Source of the DNA: Chloroflexota bacterium
GTDB taxonomy: Bacteria; Chloroflexota; Anaerolineae; Anaerolineales; Villigracilaceae
Assembly: GCA_029782225.1 (NCBI GenBank)
Contig: JAKOVF010000308.1
Location: 1 to 64,000 of the forward strand
DNA length: 64,000 nucleotides
Direction: 5' to 3'
Shown piece by piece: positions 36,785 through 48,365 of the stretch. The notes below the pieces were generated by a model that saw only the letters and a list, made by a program, of their open reading frames with translations, ran no database searches and was not told where the DNA came from. Within the stretch, counting starts at the first letter, position 1. Each line of letters begins with the position of its first letter. The translations under genes and the position numbers were made by a program.

Positions 36785-37765
36785 TTATAAAATTACCGGC
36801 TTATCTGTCTCTGCTGAATGTAGCAGGGCAAGGATGGCCGCAATATTCGCGCGGCTGTCAGAAAGTGTCACTCGAGGCGGGCTTTGATGCAGGATGACAT
36901 CCACCAGGTTTTCGACCTCGCCGCGATATAACTCTTCGCCTTTGATGCTTATTGTCTCCTCCTGTTCCCCACGCTTTAGCACGATAGAACAATTCCGCCT
37001 GGGCTTGAATGGATCGGGGATCGATAGACTGCCCTCAGTCCCCACGATTTCCATGTGAACTCGGAAGGAGTAGTCAAAGCTGCTGTCGAATTGGAACAGG
37101 ACATCATTCGGGAACCGCATTTGCCCCACAAAAGACTCATCGCTTCCTCCCGGACCCTCCACCTGCCAGCCAAACACCTCGACAGGCTCCGCCCCAAGGA
37201 TCATCCGCGCGTAGCTGATGGGATAACAGCCAATATCCCAGATGCTTCCGCCGCCCATTTCCTTCACCTGTCGGAAATTGCCCGCGCGGGTGAGTATATA
37301 CGTGAACGAGCCACGGATGAATTGTATTTTTCCAAGTGCTCCGCTATCGGCAAGCTCCTTGGCCTTCAAGGTCTGCGCGTGATGACGGTACATGAAACCT
37401 TCCATCAACGCCTTGCCGGTTTCTTGCGATGCCCGGGTCATTGCGTCAACTTCTTCCAGATTCAAACCGAGTGGCTTCTCACAGAGTACATGTTTGCCGG
37501 CACGCAGAGCTTTGATCGTCCATTCTGCGTGAAGGTGATTGGGAAGCGAGTTGTAGATTACATCAATCTCGGAGTCAGCTAGGAGCGCCTCATAACTTCC
37601 ATAGGCACGCGGAATTTTCCATTCTTGCGCATAAGCATCAGCGGAGGCCTGGCTCCTCGAAGCGACGGCCAGCAAACGGGTCCGTTTTGAAGCGTTGAGA
37701 GGTTTGATCAGGGCACGATTGATTTTTGCGGTCGAGAGGAGTCCCCAGTTAAGCTTTTGTTCCAT
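36785..37765 (-). CDS. Gfo/Idh/MocA family NAD(P)-dependent oxidoreductase
   Basis: 326 residues. An N-terminal Rossmann fold starts at LNWGLLSTAKINRALI, with the family motif CEKPLGLNLEEVD at about 95. Its C-terminal sheet domain carries GGSIWDIGCYPISYARMI, where D and the H/Y position usually bind the substrate. These enzymes oxidise or reduce sugars and sugar alcohols. Its start overlaps the MFS gene by 17 bases. The sugar processed is unknown; its place among glucan genes suggests a glucose-derived substrate. Confidence 0.9.
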   Translation of the reverse strand: MEQKLNWGLLSTAKINRALIKPLNASKRTRLLAVASRSQASADAYAQEWKIPRAYGSYEALLADSEIDVIYNSLPNHLHAEWTIKALRAGKHVLCEKPLGLNLEEVDAMTRASQETGKALMEGFMYRHHAQTLKAKELADSGALGKIQFIRGSFTYILTRAGNFRQVKEMGGGSIWDIGCYPISYARMILGAEPVEVFGWQVEGPGGSDESFVGQMRFPNDVLFQFDSSFDYSFRVHMEIVGTEGSLSIPDPFKPRRNCSIVLKRGEQEETISIKGEELYRGEVENLVDVILHQSPPRVTLSDSRANIAAILALLHSAETDKPVIL

Positions 37766-38930
37766 GATCTTTATCTCTTCCTTTCAGTAAAACAATAATT
37801 GAGATCAAGAGCAGCGCGGTCAGGAGGAGGTTCACAGCGAATCCAAATTCCAATCCAAATGCATCGCTTATCCGCCCGATCAACCACGGACCAAGGACGC
37901 CGCCCAGGCCGGCAAAGGTGAACAGCACGCCAAGTATGGTATTGATGTTGTCGGTGTATGCGTCAGAGACTGTGGCGGTGATAGTGGGGAAGATGAATGA
38001 GAAGAAAAGACCAGTGATTGGCAGAAACCACGCAAGCTGCGGCGGACCGAATAGACCCACTGCAATGCAAACCAGCGCGCCTATGGCTGCGAGGAATATC
38101 GAGCGTAAATACCCTACACGATGAACAAAGAATCCTGCGGGCAGGCGGCCCAATGTCAGCATCCCGAAGAAAAGAGAAAGTGCCTGATTGCTGGATACTA
38201 CCGTTTCACCTCGCACATCCTGGAGAAATGTAACCAGCCATGATCCAACGCCGATCTCCGCCGAGACGTAGAGCATGATTGCCATGTAAAACCAGGGCAG
38301 TTGATGTTTGAATGCCACTCGCGGAATACTGCGGAAATCCAGTTGGGAGGTCTCTTCCGTTTTTGGAAAACGCAGAGGGAATAAGAAAAGGATAAAAAAC
38401 ACGACGAGGATCAGATCCCAGCGATAGACCGTGCGCCAGCTAAAGCTCAGGCTGAACAGCCAGCCTGCGAAAAGCGGGGCAAGCATCGAACCGAGTCCAT
38501 GCAGCACAGACATCAGGTTGAGGAAAAGTCCTTTGCGTTCATGATGCAGGCTGACGATGAGCGCGTTCGGGCCAAGTTCGAATGCCCCGAGCCCCATCCC
38601 GATCACAAAGAGTGACATACCGAGCAGGGCGGGGGTCTGCAAGGAGCTGTACCCGCTTACACCGAATAACAGGAATATACCCGCCAGGAGTAGTACGATC
38701 TTAAGTCCAAATCGGTCTGCCAGGATGCCGGTCACCAGTGTTGCGATCAAGAATCCCACATACTCGGCAAAAAGGATATTTCCACCCGTGCCGTAATTGA
38801 TGTGAAGCTCGGTGAGCATGGCCGGCAAGGTTGGGCCTTTGAGATTGTCGGTGAAGCCAAAAAGGAAGAAGGCCAGGAAGCACCCGGCGGTGAGCATGAT
38901 GATGGTTGTACGCGATGATTTGTTTTGCAT
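37749..38930 (-). CDS. Major facilitator superfamily transporter
   Basis: 393 residues with about 12 membrane helices. The loop 2-3 motif reads GILADRFGLK, a good match to the MFS signature, and TLGRLPAGFFVHRVG is its second-half equivalent. It resembles sugar or drug permeases but no substrate marker is seen. It lies between the first CUT1 permease pair and the oxidoreductase gene, with overlap to the latter, so a sugar-related role is likely by context. Confidence 0.88.
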   Translation of the reverse strand: MQNKSSRTTIIMLTAGCFLAFFLFGFTDNLKGPTLPAMLTELHINYGTGGNILFAEYVGFLIATLVTGILADRFGLKIVLLLAGIFLLFGVSGYSSLQTPALLGMSLFVIGMGLGAFELGPNALIVSLHHERKGLFLNLMSVLHGLGSMLAPLFAGWLFSLSFSWRTVYRWDLILVVFFILFLFPLRFPKTEETSQLDFRSIPRVAFKHQLPWFYMAIMLYVSAEIGVGSWLVTFLQDVRGETVVSSNQALSLFFGMLTLGRLPAGFFVHRVGYLRSIFLAAIGALVCIAVGLFGPPQLAWFLPITGLFFSFIFPTITATVSDAYTDNINTILGVLFTFAGLGGVLGPWLIGRISDAFGLEFGFAVNLLLTALLLISIIVLLKGRDKDHGTKA

Positions 38931-38944
38931 AAGGGGATAATGGA

Positions 38945-38976
38945 ACAGGTCTGGTTTTAGAGAAAACCAGACCTGT
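38945..38976 (-). terminator. Terminator after the first CUT1 permease pair
   Basis: A perfect 14-base stem (ACAGGTCTGGTTTT at 38945-38958 with 38963-38976) with a 4-base loop. It separates the permease genes from the MFS gene. Confidence 0.65.
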
Positions 38977-38994
38977 AAACGCCACTGATTTTTG

Positions 38995-39822
38995 CTAGCC
39001 TTTGAGCGCGCCTGCCATTAATCCACGCAGGAAGAAGCGTCCGAGGAAGATGTAAACCAGAAGTGTCGGCAGGGCTGCCAGGAAGGTGGCAGCCATCAGC
39101 ACATTCCACTGCACCAGTTGACTGCCCGCCAGGTTATTGAGCGCCACGGTTACCGGCCAGTGAGCCTGATTGGTCAGGATCACGGCGAACAGGAATTCGT
39201 TCCAGGCTTGCGTGAACTGCCAGATGATCACAACCGCAAAGCTGGGCGCGGACAGCGGAAGCATAATGTAGCGGTAGGCACCTAAAAGACCCGCGCCGTC
39301 AATACGGCCAGCCTCGATGATCTCGGTGGAAATCCCCGCGTAATAATTCCGGAAGATCAGAGTGGTGATCGGAATGCCATAGATGATGTGAACCAGTATC
39401 AAGCCGGGCAAATCACCGTACAGCTTGATGAACTGCATGAACTTGACCAGCGGAATCAGGATGCTTTGATAGGGGATGAACATCCCAAATAGGATCAGCG
39501 AGAAGATCAGGTTCGAGCCGCGGAATTTCCACTTGGAAAGCAGATAACCGTTGAAGGAACCGAGCAGTGATGACAGGAGGGCTTCCGGTATCACCATGAC
39601 CAGACTGTTCTTTAGATTTGGAGCAAGCTGCTGGAATCCAGCAACAAAATTATCTATAAAGAGCTTTCCGTTGGGCAAATCCCACATGGTCTTGACATCG
39701 ATTTGATCGATTGGCTTGAAGCCAGTCAACAAGATCATGTAAATGGGGATAAGATAGAAGAGCGCCAGCGCAAGGAGGACAACATAAAAAATGGGACGGA
39801 GAACAGCGCTGCGGGTTTTCAT
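38995..39822 (-). CDS. CUT1 sugar ABC importer permease, MalG-like (first importer)
   Basis: 275 residues, six membrane helices and an EAA loop EAGRIDGAGLLGAYRYIMLPLSAP. It ends in GRFFLRGLMAGALKG, typical of this family. The ATG overlaps the stop of the MalF-like gene (ATGA). It is the partner of the 39819 and 41064 products. The binding protein resembles glucose-type binders, so this importer may take glucose or a small sugar. Confidence 0.92.
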   Translation of the reverse strand: MKTRSAVLRPIFYVVLLALALFYLIPIYMILLTGFKPIDQIDVKTMWDLPNGKLFIDNFVAGFQQLAPNLKNSLVMVIPEALLSSLLGSFNGYLLSKWKFRGSNLIFSLILFGMFIPYQSILIPLVKFMQFIKLYGDLPGLILVHIIYGIPITTLIFRNYYAGISTEIIEAGRIDGAGLLGAYRYIMLPLSAPSFAVVIIWQFTQAWNEFLFAVILTNQAHWPVTVALNNLAGSQLVQWNVLMAATFLAALPTLLVYIFLGRFFLRGLMAGALKG

Positions 39823-40892
39823 AGCTCAGCCTCCGTTCGCATGCTGTAGATCAGATACGGCACGACCAGCACAGCGACACTGATCAACATCAGGATGCCG
39901 ATCGCTGCGCCCTGGGCGTAGTTCGTGCCGTCAAACGTGGTGGTCCACATGTAAATGCCCGGCACATCCAGCCGAAGGTCCTTTTTGCCGATGGCAACGA
40001 TCAGGTCAAAGATTTTCAGCGACATATGCCCAAGGATAATGACAGCGCTCAAGGTAACAGGTTGCAGCATGGGCAGAATGATATAGCGGTAGATCTCGAA
40101 TTCACTGGCCCCATCGACCCTGGCTGCCTCCCGCACTTCCTCAGGGATACTGCGTATGCCGCCCAGATAGAGCGCCATGGCGAACCCGGAAAGCTGCCAG
40201 ACCGCGGGAATGACGGTGAAAACCATGCCCCAGGGCATCGGTGTGGTGTACCATTGACTGACGAGGAAATCCAGACCCAGCTTCTGGAAGATCAGGTTAA
40301 AGCCGGTGATACGGTTGCCTTCAGCAGGACTCATTAGCCAGCCCCAGACCACACCGGAAGCAATAAACGAAATTGACATCGGGAAAAGGAAAATGCCGCG
40401 GAAGAGTGCCTCCCCCTTGAGCTTTTGATCAAGCAGAATTGCCAGTCCCAATCCAATCAGGATGCAAAGCGAAATGAATGCGACCGTGAAAACAGCCGTG
40501 TTGCGAACGTCGATTGCAAAACGCGGATCATGGAACAAGCCAATATACTGCTTCAACCCCACAAAGGTATAGTCCGGGATGAGTCCTTTCCACTGGCTGA
40601 GGGAGACCCGGATGGACCATCCGATAAACCCGTAAACAAAGATCCCTACCGCAATAATCGAAGGGGTGAGCAGCGCCACAGAAAGCAGCGTCTCGTTTTC
40701 AAACATATTGATAATGACAATGATGCCGGCGTAGAAAACGATCCCGCTGAGCAGGATGGCGATGGAAGTGAAATCCCTTTGCCCGAACTTTAATCCGTTT
40801 CTCGCCAAAAGAATAATGGAAACAATTCCGGCGATCATCAGAGCAAGGGCCAGGCCGACCTTCTGCAGGCGGAGCGTACTGTTTTGAGTCAT
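39819..40892 (-). CDS. CUT1 sugar ABC importer permease, MalF-like (first importer)
   Basis: 357 residues. It has two extra membrane helices at the start, then YGFIGWSIRVSLSQWKG as in glucose/mannose permeases, and the EAA loop EAARVDGASEFEIYRYIILPML. It has its own near-consensus promoter upstream (40936-40964) although the binding-protein gene lies before it on the same strand. This allows permeases to be made separately from the binding protein. Confidence 0.92.
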   Translation of the reverse strand: MTQNSTLRLQKVGLALALMIAGIVSIILLARNGLKFGQRDFTSIAILLSGIVFYAGIIVIINMFENETLLSVALLTPSIIAVGIFVYGFIGWSIRVSLSQWKGLIPDYTFVGLKQYIGLFHDPRFAIDVRNTAVFTVAFISLCILIGLGLAILLDQKLKGEALFRGIFLFPMSISFIASGVVWGWLMSPAEGNRITGFNLIFQKLGLDFLVSQWYTTPMPWGMVFTVIPAVWQLSGFAMALYLGGIRSIPEEVREAARVDGASEFEIYRYIILPMLQPVTLSAVIILGHMSLKIFDLIVAIGKKDLRLDVPGIYMWTTTFDGTNYAQGAAIGILMLISVAVLVVPYLIYSMRTEAEL

Positions 40893-40935
40893 CGGCTACC
40901 TTTCAAGGAACGCTGCCAAGTCGTTTTTCAATCCT

Positions 40936-40964
40936 AGTGTAGTGGTGGCTTTTTCGATTGTCAA
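40936..40964 (-). promoter_or_regulatory. Promoter for the first CUT1 permease pair
   Basis: On the minus strand TTGACA (40959-40964) and TACACT (40936-40941) stand 17 bases apart. It lies 44 bases before the malF-like ATG. Confidence 0.7.
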
Positions 40965-41005
40965 GCAGAATCTTGACCTTGGTGCGCGCTTGAGCAAAAT
41001 TCTCA

Positions 41006-41034
41006 AATGGGCGGCTTTCTTCAAGCCGCCCATT
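41006..41034 (-). terminator. Terminator after the first sugar-binding protein gene
   Basis: AATGGGCGGCTT (41006-41017) pairs perfectly with 41023-41034, with a TCTTC loop. It is followed on the minus strand by TGAGAATTTTGC. It probably limits read-through into the permease genes. Confidence 0.7.
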
Positions 41035-41063
41035 CTTCTTACTTTGAGTCTTACTCTGACTTA

Positions 41064-42365
41064 CTACTTGCAGGCGCCATCAGATGCACAGGCATCGGCA
41101 AGAGCCTTCTGGAAATCGGAAACTTTGGTCGGGTCGGCCAGGAACAGACCAAGAGCAGTGTCGATCTTGGCTTTCCAGGCATCATTGGCGACTACGCCGT
41201 GCGTGAGGCTACCAACGACTGTATCAGCGGTCCAATCCTTACCAGCGGACTGCAGATACTCGTTGAAGAGGGACTGATCGCAGTCAGTGCGGGCGCAGAT
41301 CGAACCCTTGACCGGGTTGAACGCTTCCTGTCCAGCCTTTGAGGCGGCGATCGTTAACCAGGCATTGGTCGCATCCGGGTGCTTCGCATTTGCAGGCATC
41401 ACGAAGCTATCGGAGAGGAATACGAAGATTCCTTTTGTCCCTGGAGTGGGGGCCCAATCGAAATCGGTGTGAGCCTTGAGTCCCAGGCCATCGGGAGCAG
41501 CATTTTCCAGGTAGCCATCGGCCCAGTCGCCCATGATGTTGAAGGCGGCATCGCCATTGGTGACCAGCTGGGTGGCAGGCTGCCAGTCAGTGAGGCTGGC
41601 GTGATCGGAGTTGGTGTAGGACAGAGCCTTGGCATAGTTATCCAGGGCGGTGGTAACGTCCGCGCTGTTCCAATCTGTTGAGCCGGTCCACAAACCGTTC
41701 CACTTCTCAGCGCCCAGGGTTCCGATCATCACGTTCTCGAGCAGGTGCATGGCAGTCCATTGCGGGCCAAGGGAAAGGCAGGTCTTGCCGGCAGCTTTGA
41801 TCTTTTCACATGCGGCAAAGAACTCATCCCAGGTGGTCGGGACAGCAGCAACGCCCGCATCCTTCAGGACCTTCGGGTTGTACCACATCACATTCGAACG
41901 ATGGATGTTGACCGGTACGCTGTAGGGATGTCCATCCTGCGAGATCAGCGGGATCAGGGTCTTCGGGAGGACATCGTACAGGCCTTGGGCCTTGTAGAAA
42001 TCATCCAAAGGAGCAACCTGCTTGGCGGCGACATACGTACCGATGATTTCCTGGCCGGCATGTGCCTGCCATGAATCAGGGGGATCACCAGCGGAAAGGC
42101 GAGTGGCCAGTACGGCGCGGGCATTCGTACCGGAGCCACCGGCGACGGCCGCATTTACGAACTTGATATTCGGATATTTGGCCTCGAAGACCTTCTGCAT
42201 GGCAGCCAGGCCCGCGGCTTCGCCACCGCCGACCCACCAGCTGAAGATCTCAACCTGGCTGGCAGACGGTGCCTCAGTGGCGGCAGGGGCAGGAGTGCCA
42301 CATGCGGCAAGCGCGAGCGAGGCGATCACCAACATGCTAAACAGAGCGAGTAAACTCTTTTTCAT
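41064..42365 (-). CDS. Sugar-binding lipoprotein of the first CUT1 importer
   Basis: 433 residues. Lipobox LALAAC, mature start CGTPAPAATEAPSASQ. The mature part begins VEIFSWWVGGGEAAGLAAMQKVF and has DSWQAHAGQEI, VNIHRSNVMWYNPKVLKDAG and GDWADGYLE, close to the glucose/mannose-type binding proteins. It follows the ROK regulator gene by 73 bases. It has four cysteines near the C-terminus that may form disulfides. The sugar is inferred from family resemblance only. Confidence 0.92.
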   Translation of the reverse strand: MKKSLLALFSMLVIASLALAACGTPAPAATEAPSASQVEIFSWWVGGGEAAGLAAMQKVFEAKYPNIKFVNAAVAGGSGTNARAVLATRLSAGDPPDSWQAHAGQEIIGTYVAAKQVAPLDDFYKAQGLYDVLPKTLIPLISQDGHPYSVPVNIHRSNVMWYNPKVLKDAGVAAVPTTWDEFFAACEKIKAAGKTCLSLGPQWTAMHLLENVMIGTLGAEKWNGLWTGSTDWNSADVTTALDNYAKALSYTNSDHASLTDWQPATQLVTNGDAAFNIMGDWADGYLENAAPDGLGLKAHTDFDWAPTPGTKGIFVFLSDSFVMPANAKHPDATNAWLTIAASKAGQEAFNPVKGSICARTDCDQSLFNEYLQSAGKDWTADTVVGSLTHGVVANDAWKAKIDTALGLFLADPTKVSDFQKALADACASDGACK

Positions 42366-42438
42366 TCTTCTCTCCTTATGAGAATAGGATTTCGACCGAG
42401 TAAATGGGGCTTACGGACCGGTAAGACGTATGGGGACA

Positions 42439-43671
42439 TCACCTCCTTTCAGCACTCATCGGATTTGAAAGCACGTCGTCCACAACGATGGCGATCGCGC
42501 CAATCAAGCTGGCATCCGGGCCAAACGACGATAGAAGGACCTCTGCCTGCTGATCGATCTCAGGCAGTGCATGGCGCGACACCGTTTCCTCGATTCCCGG
42601 TAACAGATACTTCCAGGCAATGCTCAGCGGCCCACCTAAAATGATCTTCTCCGGATTGAAGATGTTGATCAACCCGGCAAAACCCTGACCCATGGCATGC
42701 CCCGCTTCACTAAAAGATTCGATCGCTTCAATATCCCCGGCATCGGCAGCCTGCTTGATGAGCGGGATGGACATCGAAGCATTCTGCTCCGCCATCAGGC
42801 GCGGGATGATGCTCGTGCGTTTCACTTCGAGACGGGCTTGCATGCGCTGGATAATTGAATATTGGTTGGCGTAGGTTTCCCAGCAGCCTCGGTTCCCACA
42901 ATGACATACAGTCTGGGAGGGCTCCGCCATGATAGGCGAATGTCCGATCTCACCGGCATAACCATTGCCGCCACGATACAACTGGCCGTTCAGGAACAAT
43001 CCTCCCCCGATGCCAACCCCGGCAAACACAAAGATAAAGTTCTTACTGTGGCGCGCCACGCCAAACAAATGCTCGGCAATCGCCGCCGCGTTGGCATCAT
43101 TCTCAACATAGATCTTCAGTTTTGTTTGCTCGGAGAAAATCTTTCGGAATGGAACATTGCGCCAGTGCAAATTGGGAGCGAAGATCAAAAGCCCTTCGTT
43201 CAGGTCAACGGTTCCCGGCGTTGCGAGACCGAGCCCCAGGAAACGCGATCCCTTTCGCTTGCAGGTGGTGGCTGCTTCCTTGACAATCCCCAATGTCTGA
43301 GCAATCATCTTTTCCTGTCCCTCAGCGGGGTCTGCATCCTCTCTTCGCCGCCACAGGATGTTGCCAAGAAAATCAGTGACTGCCACGGAAACAAAATCGA
43401 CACCGAGTTCCACGCCGATGATGGATCCTGCCTGTGGATTGATCTCAAGCAGGGTGGCGGGGCGTCCGGTGCCGATGGAGTTCATGCCCGTTTCATGAAC
43501 AAGCTGCCGTTCGAGCAACTCATCCACGAGGCTCGAAATTGTGGATTTGTTCAGACCTGTCATCACGGCAAGCTGCGCGCGGGAAATTGGCGCCTGTGTG
43601 TGGATCAAGCGCAGTGCCGTCGATAAGTTCATCTCTCGCACAAAAGCCTGGTCTGCTGTGTTTTTGATCAT
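42439..43671 (-). CDS. ROK family transcriptional regulator (XylR/NagC type)
   Basis: 410 residues. An N-terminal winged helix-turn-helix (SRAQLAVMTGLNKSTISSLVDELLERQLV, about 30-60) binds DNA; a sugar-kinase-like ROK domain follows with DFLGNILWRRRE, a GLGLATPGTVD segment, and FVFAGVGIGGGLFLNG. The zinc motif is CHCGNRGCWETY. The catalytic-type ENDANAAAIAEH segment is kept. It is the first gene of the glucan locus and probably represses it until the sugar binds. It has its own consensus promoter with GTTA repeats, which would suit autoregulation. Confidence 0.92.
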   Translation of the reverse strand: MIKNTADQAFVREMNLSTALRLIHTQAPISRAQLAVMTGLNKSTISSLVDELLERQLVHETGMNSIGTGRPATLLEINPQAGSIIGVELGVDFVSVAVTDFLGNILWRRREDADPAEGQEKMIAQTLGIVKEAATTCKRKGSRFLGLGLATPGTVDLNEGLLIFAPNLHWRNVPFRKIFSEQTKLKIYVENDANAAAIAEHLFGVARHSKNFIFVFAGVGIGGGLFLNGQLYRGGNGYAGEIGHSPIMAEPSQTVCHCGNRGCWETYANQYSIIQRMQARLEVKRTSIIPRLMAEQNASMSIPLIKQAADAGDIEAIESFSEAGHAMGQGFAGLINIFNPEKIILGGPLSIAWKYLLPGIEETVSRHALPEIDQQAEVLLSSFGPDASLIGAIAIVVDDVLSNPMSAERR

Positions 43672-43690
43672 GGGGATTAGTATGTTGCGG

Positions 43691-43709
43691 CAACCAACTA
43701 ACTAACTCC
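43691..43709 (-). repeat. GTTA tandem repeat between the ROK promoter and gene
   Basis: The minus strand reads GAGTTAGTTAGTTAGTTGG right after the -10 box. The repeats lie where a repressor would block initiation, so they could be the ROK operator. Confidence 0.45.
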
Positions 43710-43737
43710 ATTATAGTCAGCCCACTCGTTTTGTCAA
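43710..43737 (-). promoter_or_regulatory. Consensus promoter for the ROK regulator gene
   Basis: TTGACA (43732-43737) and TATAAT (43710-43715) on the minus strand, 16 bases apart. Both match the consensus. A TTTTGTGACAAAA palindrome lies just upstream (43744-43756). Confidence 0.78.
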
Positions 43738-43743
43738 CTTAAT

Positions 43744-43756
43744 TTTTGTGACAAAA
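43744..43756. promoter_or_regulatory. TTTTGTGACAAAA palindrome upstream of the ROK promoter
   Basis: A 13-base palindrome around a central G, seven bases upstream of the -35 box. It shares TTTTGTGAC with the inverted repeat at 24964. It may bind an activator or global regulator. Confidence 0.35.
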
Positions 43757-43853
43757 GACGCTCTTGATATCTGGGGAAGAGACTCCTTCGCTTCTCGCGT
43801 GGACTTTTGGAGGATTTCGCCAAAAGCGAAAGGTCTGCCCGGAAAATACTCCA

Positions 43854-44975
43854 CTAACTGATCGAAACACCGATGAGGCGGCCCACACCAAAGGTCAGGG
43901 CAGCCGCGATGATTCCCACGACCACCTGCCTCAAACCTGAGAACAACACGCCGCGTCCGGTCATCAATGTGATGGCCGCACCGATTATAAATAATCCCAC
44001 CGCGCTGACGGCGAGACTGATATAAATTGCAGTGGTCCCGGCCCAGAAGATGAATGGGAAGAGGGGGAAGATGGCACCAAGCGCGAAGAGGAAGAAGGAT
44101 GTGATCGCGGCTTCATAGGCCGAGCCACCCAATTCATCTGGGTCAATCCCCAATTCTTCACGCGCCAATGTATCAAGGATGCTGCTCTTATCTGCCATCA
44201 AATGGGATGCCATTTCTCTTGCGCGTGCCTCCGGCAACCCTTTCGATTGATAGATCAAGGCTAGTTCTTCCTGTTCCTCTTGCGGATTCGTAGCGATTTC
44301 TTCCGCCTCGATCTTGATCTGCTTTTCATATAACTCTCGTGAACTCTGCACGGAAAGCCATTCGCCCAATGCCATTGACCCCGCACCCGCAAGAAGACCC
44401 GCTATGCCGGCGATCAAGACATCATGTCCCGAATTCGTCGCACCGGCTACACCCATCACCAGACTCAAAATGGAAACGAGTCCATCGTTGGCACCCAGCA
44501 CCGCGGCCCGCAGGGCGTTGCCTCCACTGGCCCGGTGGCGGCCCTCCAATTGGGCCACAGAGCCACCGGAAAGTCCGCTCTGACCGGCCGCCATCGAGAT
44601 CAAACGGGCATGTGATTTTTCGTCTGCAGCGAAGTTTGCGGCTTCTGATTCGGGCTGGCCGTCATAAGCCCTGCTGTCTGCCTTCTCGTTGCTGGCGATG
44701 GTCGGCAAAATGAATTGCGGACCGAATCGTTTCGCCAGCCAGATCATGGTTGCTGCCCGCCAGGTCGGCTTCCGCGGAGGTAGCGCTACCCCGAGCCCCT
44801 GCAGCTTTTTCTCCCAGCCTGCTGCGTGTTTTTCCTCACTGGCTGCAAGCTTTCGATAGACCTCTGCCAACTGCGGCTGCTTTTCGGAATCTGCCAACGC
44901 CCGGTATAACGCCGCCCCGTCAATCTCCTTCTGGCGGTTCTCAAAGTATCTCGTGATGTCTTGCTGATCGGACAT
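43854..44975 (-). CDS. Ferritin-like/VIT1 fusion membrane protein
   Basis: 373 residues. Residues 1-140 are a ferritin-like helical bundle with iron-ligand-like glutamates and histidine in ALADSEKQPQLAEVYRKLAASEEKHAAGWEKKL and AADEKSHARL. From about 155 the VIT1/CCC1 membrane domain follows (ALRAAVLGANDGLVSILSLVMGVAGA, LAGAGSMALGEWLSVQSSRELY) with about five helices. This layout matches membrane-bound ferritin A-type proteins, which move iron or manganese out of the cytoplasm. It stands alone, with no close operon partner. Iron specificity is inferred. Confidence 0.9.
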   Translation of the reverse strand: MSDQQDITRYFENRQKEIDGAALYRALADSEKQPQLAEVYRKLAASEEKHAAGWEKKLQGLGVALPPRKPTWRAATMIWLAKRFGPQFILPTIASNEKADSRAYDGQPESEAANFAADEKSHARLISMAAGQSGLSGGSVAQLEGRHRASGGNALRAAVLGANDGLVSILSLVMGVAGATNSGHDVLIAGIAGLLAGAGSMALGEWLSVQSSRELYEKQIKIEAEEIATNPQEEQEELALIYQSKGLPEARAREMASHLMADKSSILDTLAREELGIDPDELGGSAYEAAITSFFLFALGAIFPLFPFIFWAGTTAIYISLAVSAVGLFIIGAAITLMTGRGVLFSGLRQVVVGIIAAALTFGVGRLIGVSIS

Positions 44976-44995
44976 ACCATCCTCCCGGATATAAA

Positions 44996-45026
44996 ACGTC
45001 CCGAAGGTATCGATCCTTCGGGACGT
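44996..45026 (-). terminator. Terminator after enolase
   Basis: ACGTCCCGAAGG (44996-45007) pairs perfectly with 45015-45026. On the minus strand it is followed by TTTTAT. Confidence 0.8.
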
Positions 45027-45036
45027 CGACGAGGAA

Positions 45037-46412
<1,376 letters not shown>

Positions 46413-46498
46413 AATTTTGTACAAAGGCCGTCCCAAGTATAATCGCAAATCCTTTTATGGAGACATTTGGCTTTTGCCAGGAGGTCCTGGCTCATAAC

Positions 46499-46538
46499 AA
46501 AAAGGTTGGAGTCATGCAAATGCGACTCCAACCTTTTT
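46499..46538 (-). terminator. Terminator after pyrG
   Basis: AAAAAGGTTGGAGTC (46499-46513) pairs perfectly with 46524-46538. A- and T-runs at both ends allow termination in both directions. Confidence 0.8.
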
Positions 46539-46566
46539 CATCTAACTAGAGCTCATCGTTCACTGA

Positions 46567-48180
<1,614 letters not shown>

Positions 48181-48188
48181 TTACCTCC

Positions 48189-48276
48189 CGTCATTGCGAG
48201 GAGCCCAGGGACGAAGCAATCTCCGGTATCCCAGTGAGACTGCTTCGAGCGGGAGAGCACTGCTCTCGCAATGACG
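48189..48276. repeat. Full-length CGTCATTGCGAG palindromic repeat
   Basis: The 12-base ends CGTCATTGCGAG (48189-48200) and CTCGCAATGACG (48265-48276) are perfect inverted repeats. Inner arms around GAAGCAATCTC and GAGACTGCTTC also pair. This is the best copy in the window and lies directly upstream of pyrG. Confidence 0.8.
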
Positions 48277-48297
48277 TAATAATGTGTATATAAAGGC

Positions 48298-48327
48298 GAT
48301 GGGGAGGGCGTTGAAGCCCTCCCCATC
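48298..48327 (-). terminator. Terminator after the Roadblock gene
   Basis: GATGGGGAGGGC (48298-48309) pairs perfectly with 48316-48327. It lies between the Roadblock gene and pyrG. Confidence 0.65.
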
Positions 48328-48365
48328 GGGGATTGCGTTATGTGGGTCAAAAAGTTTCTTTTTAT

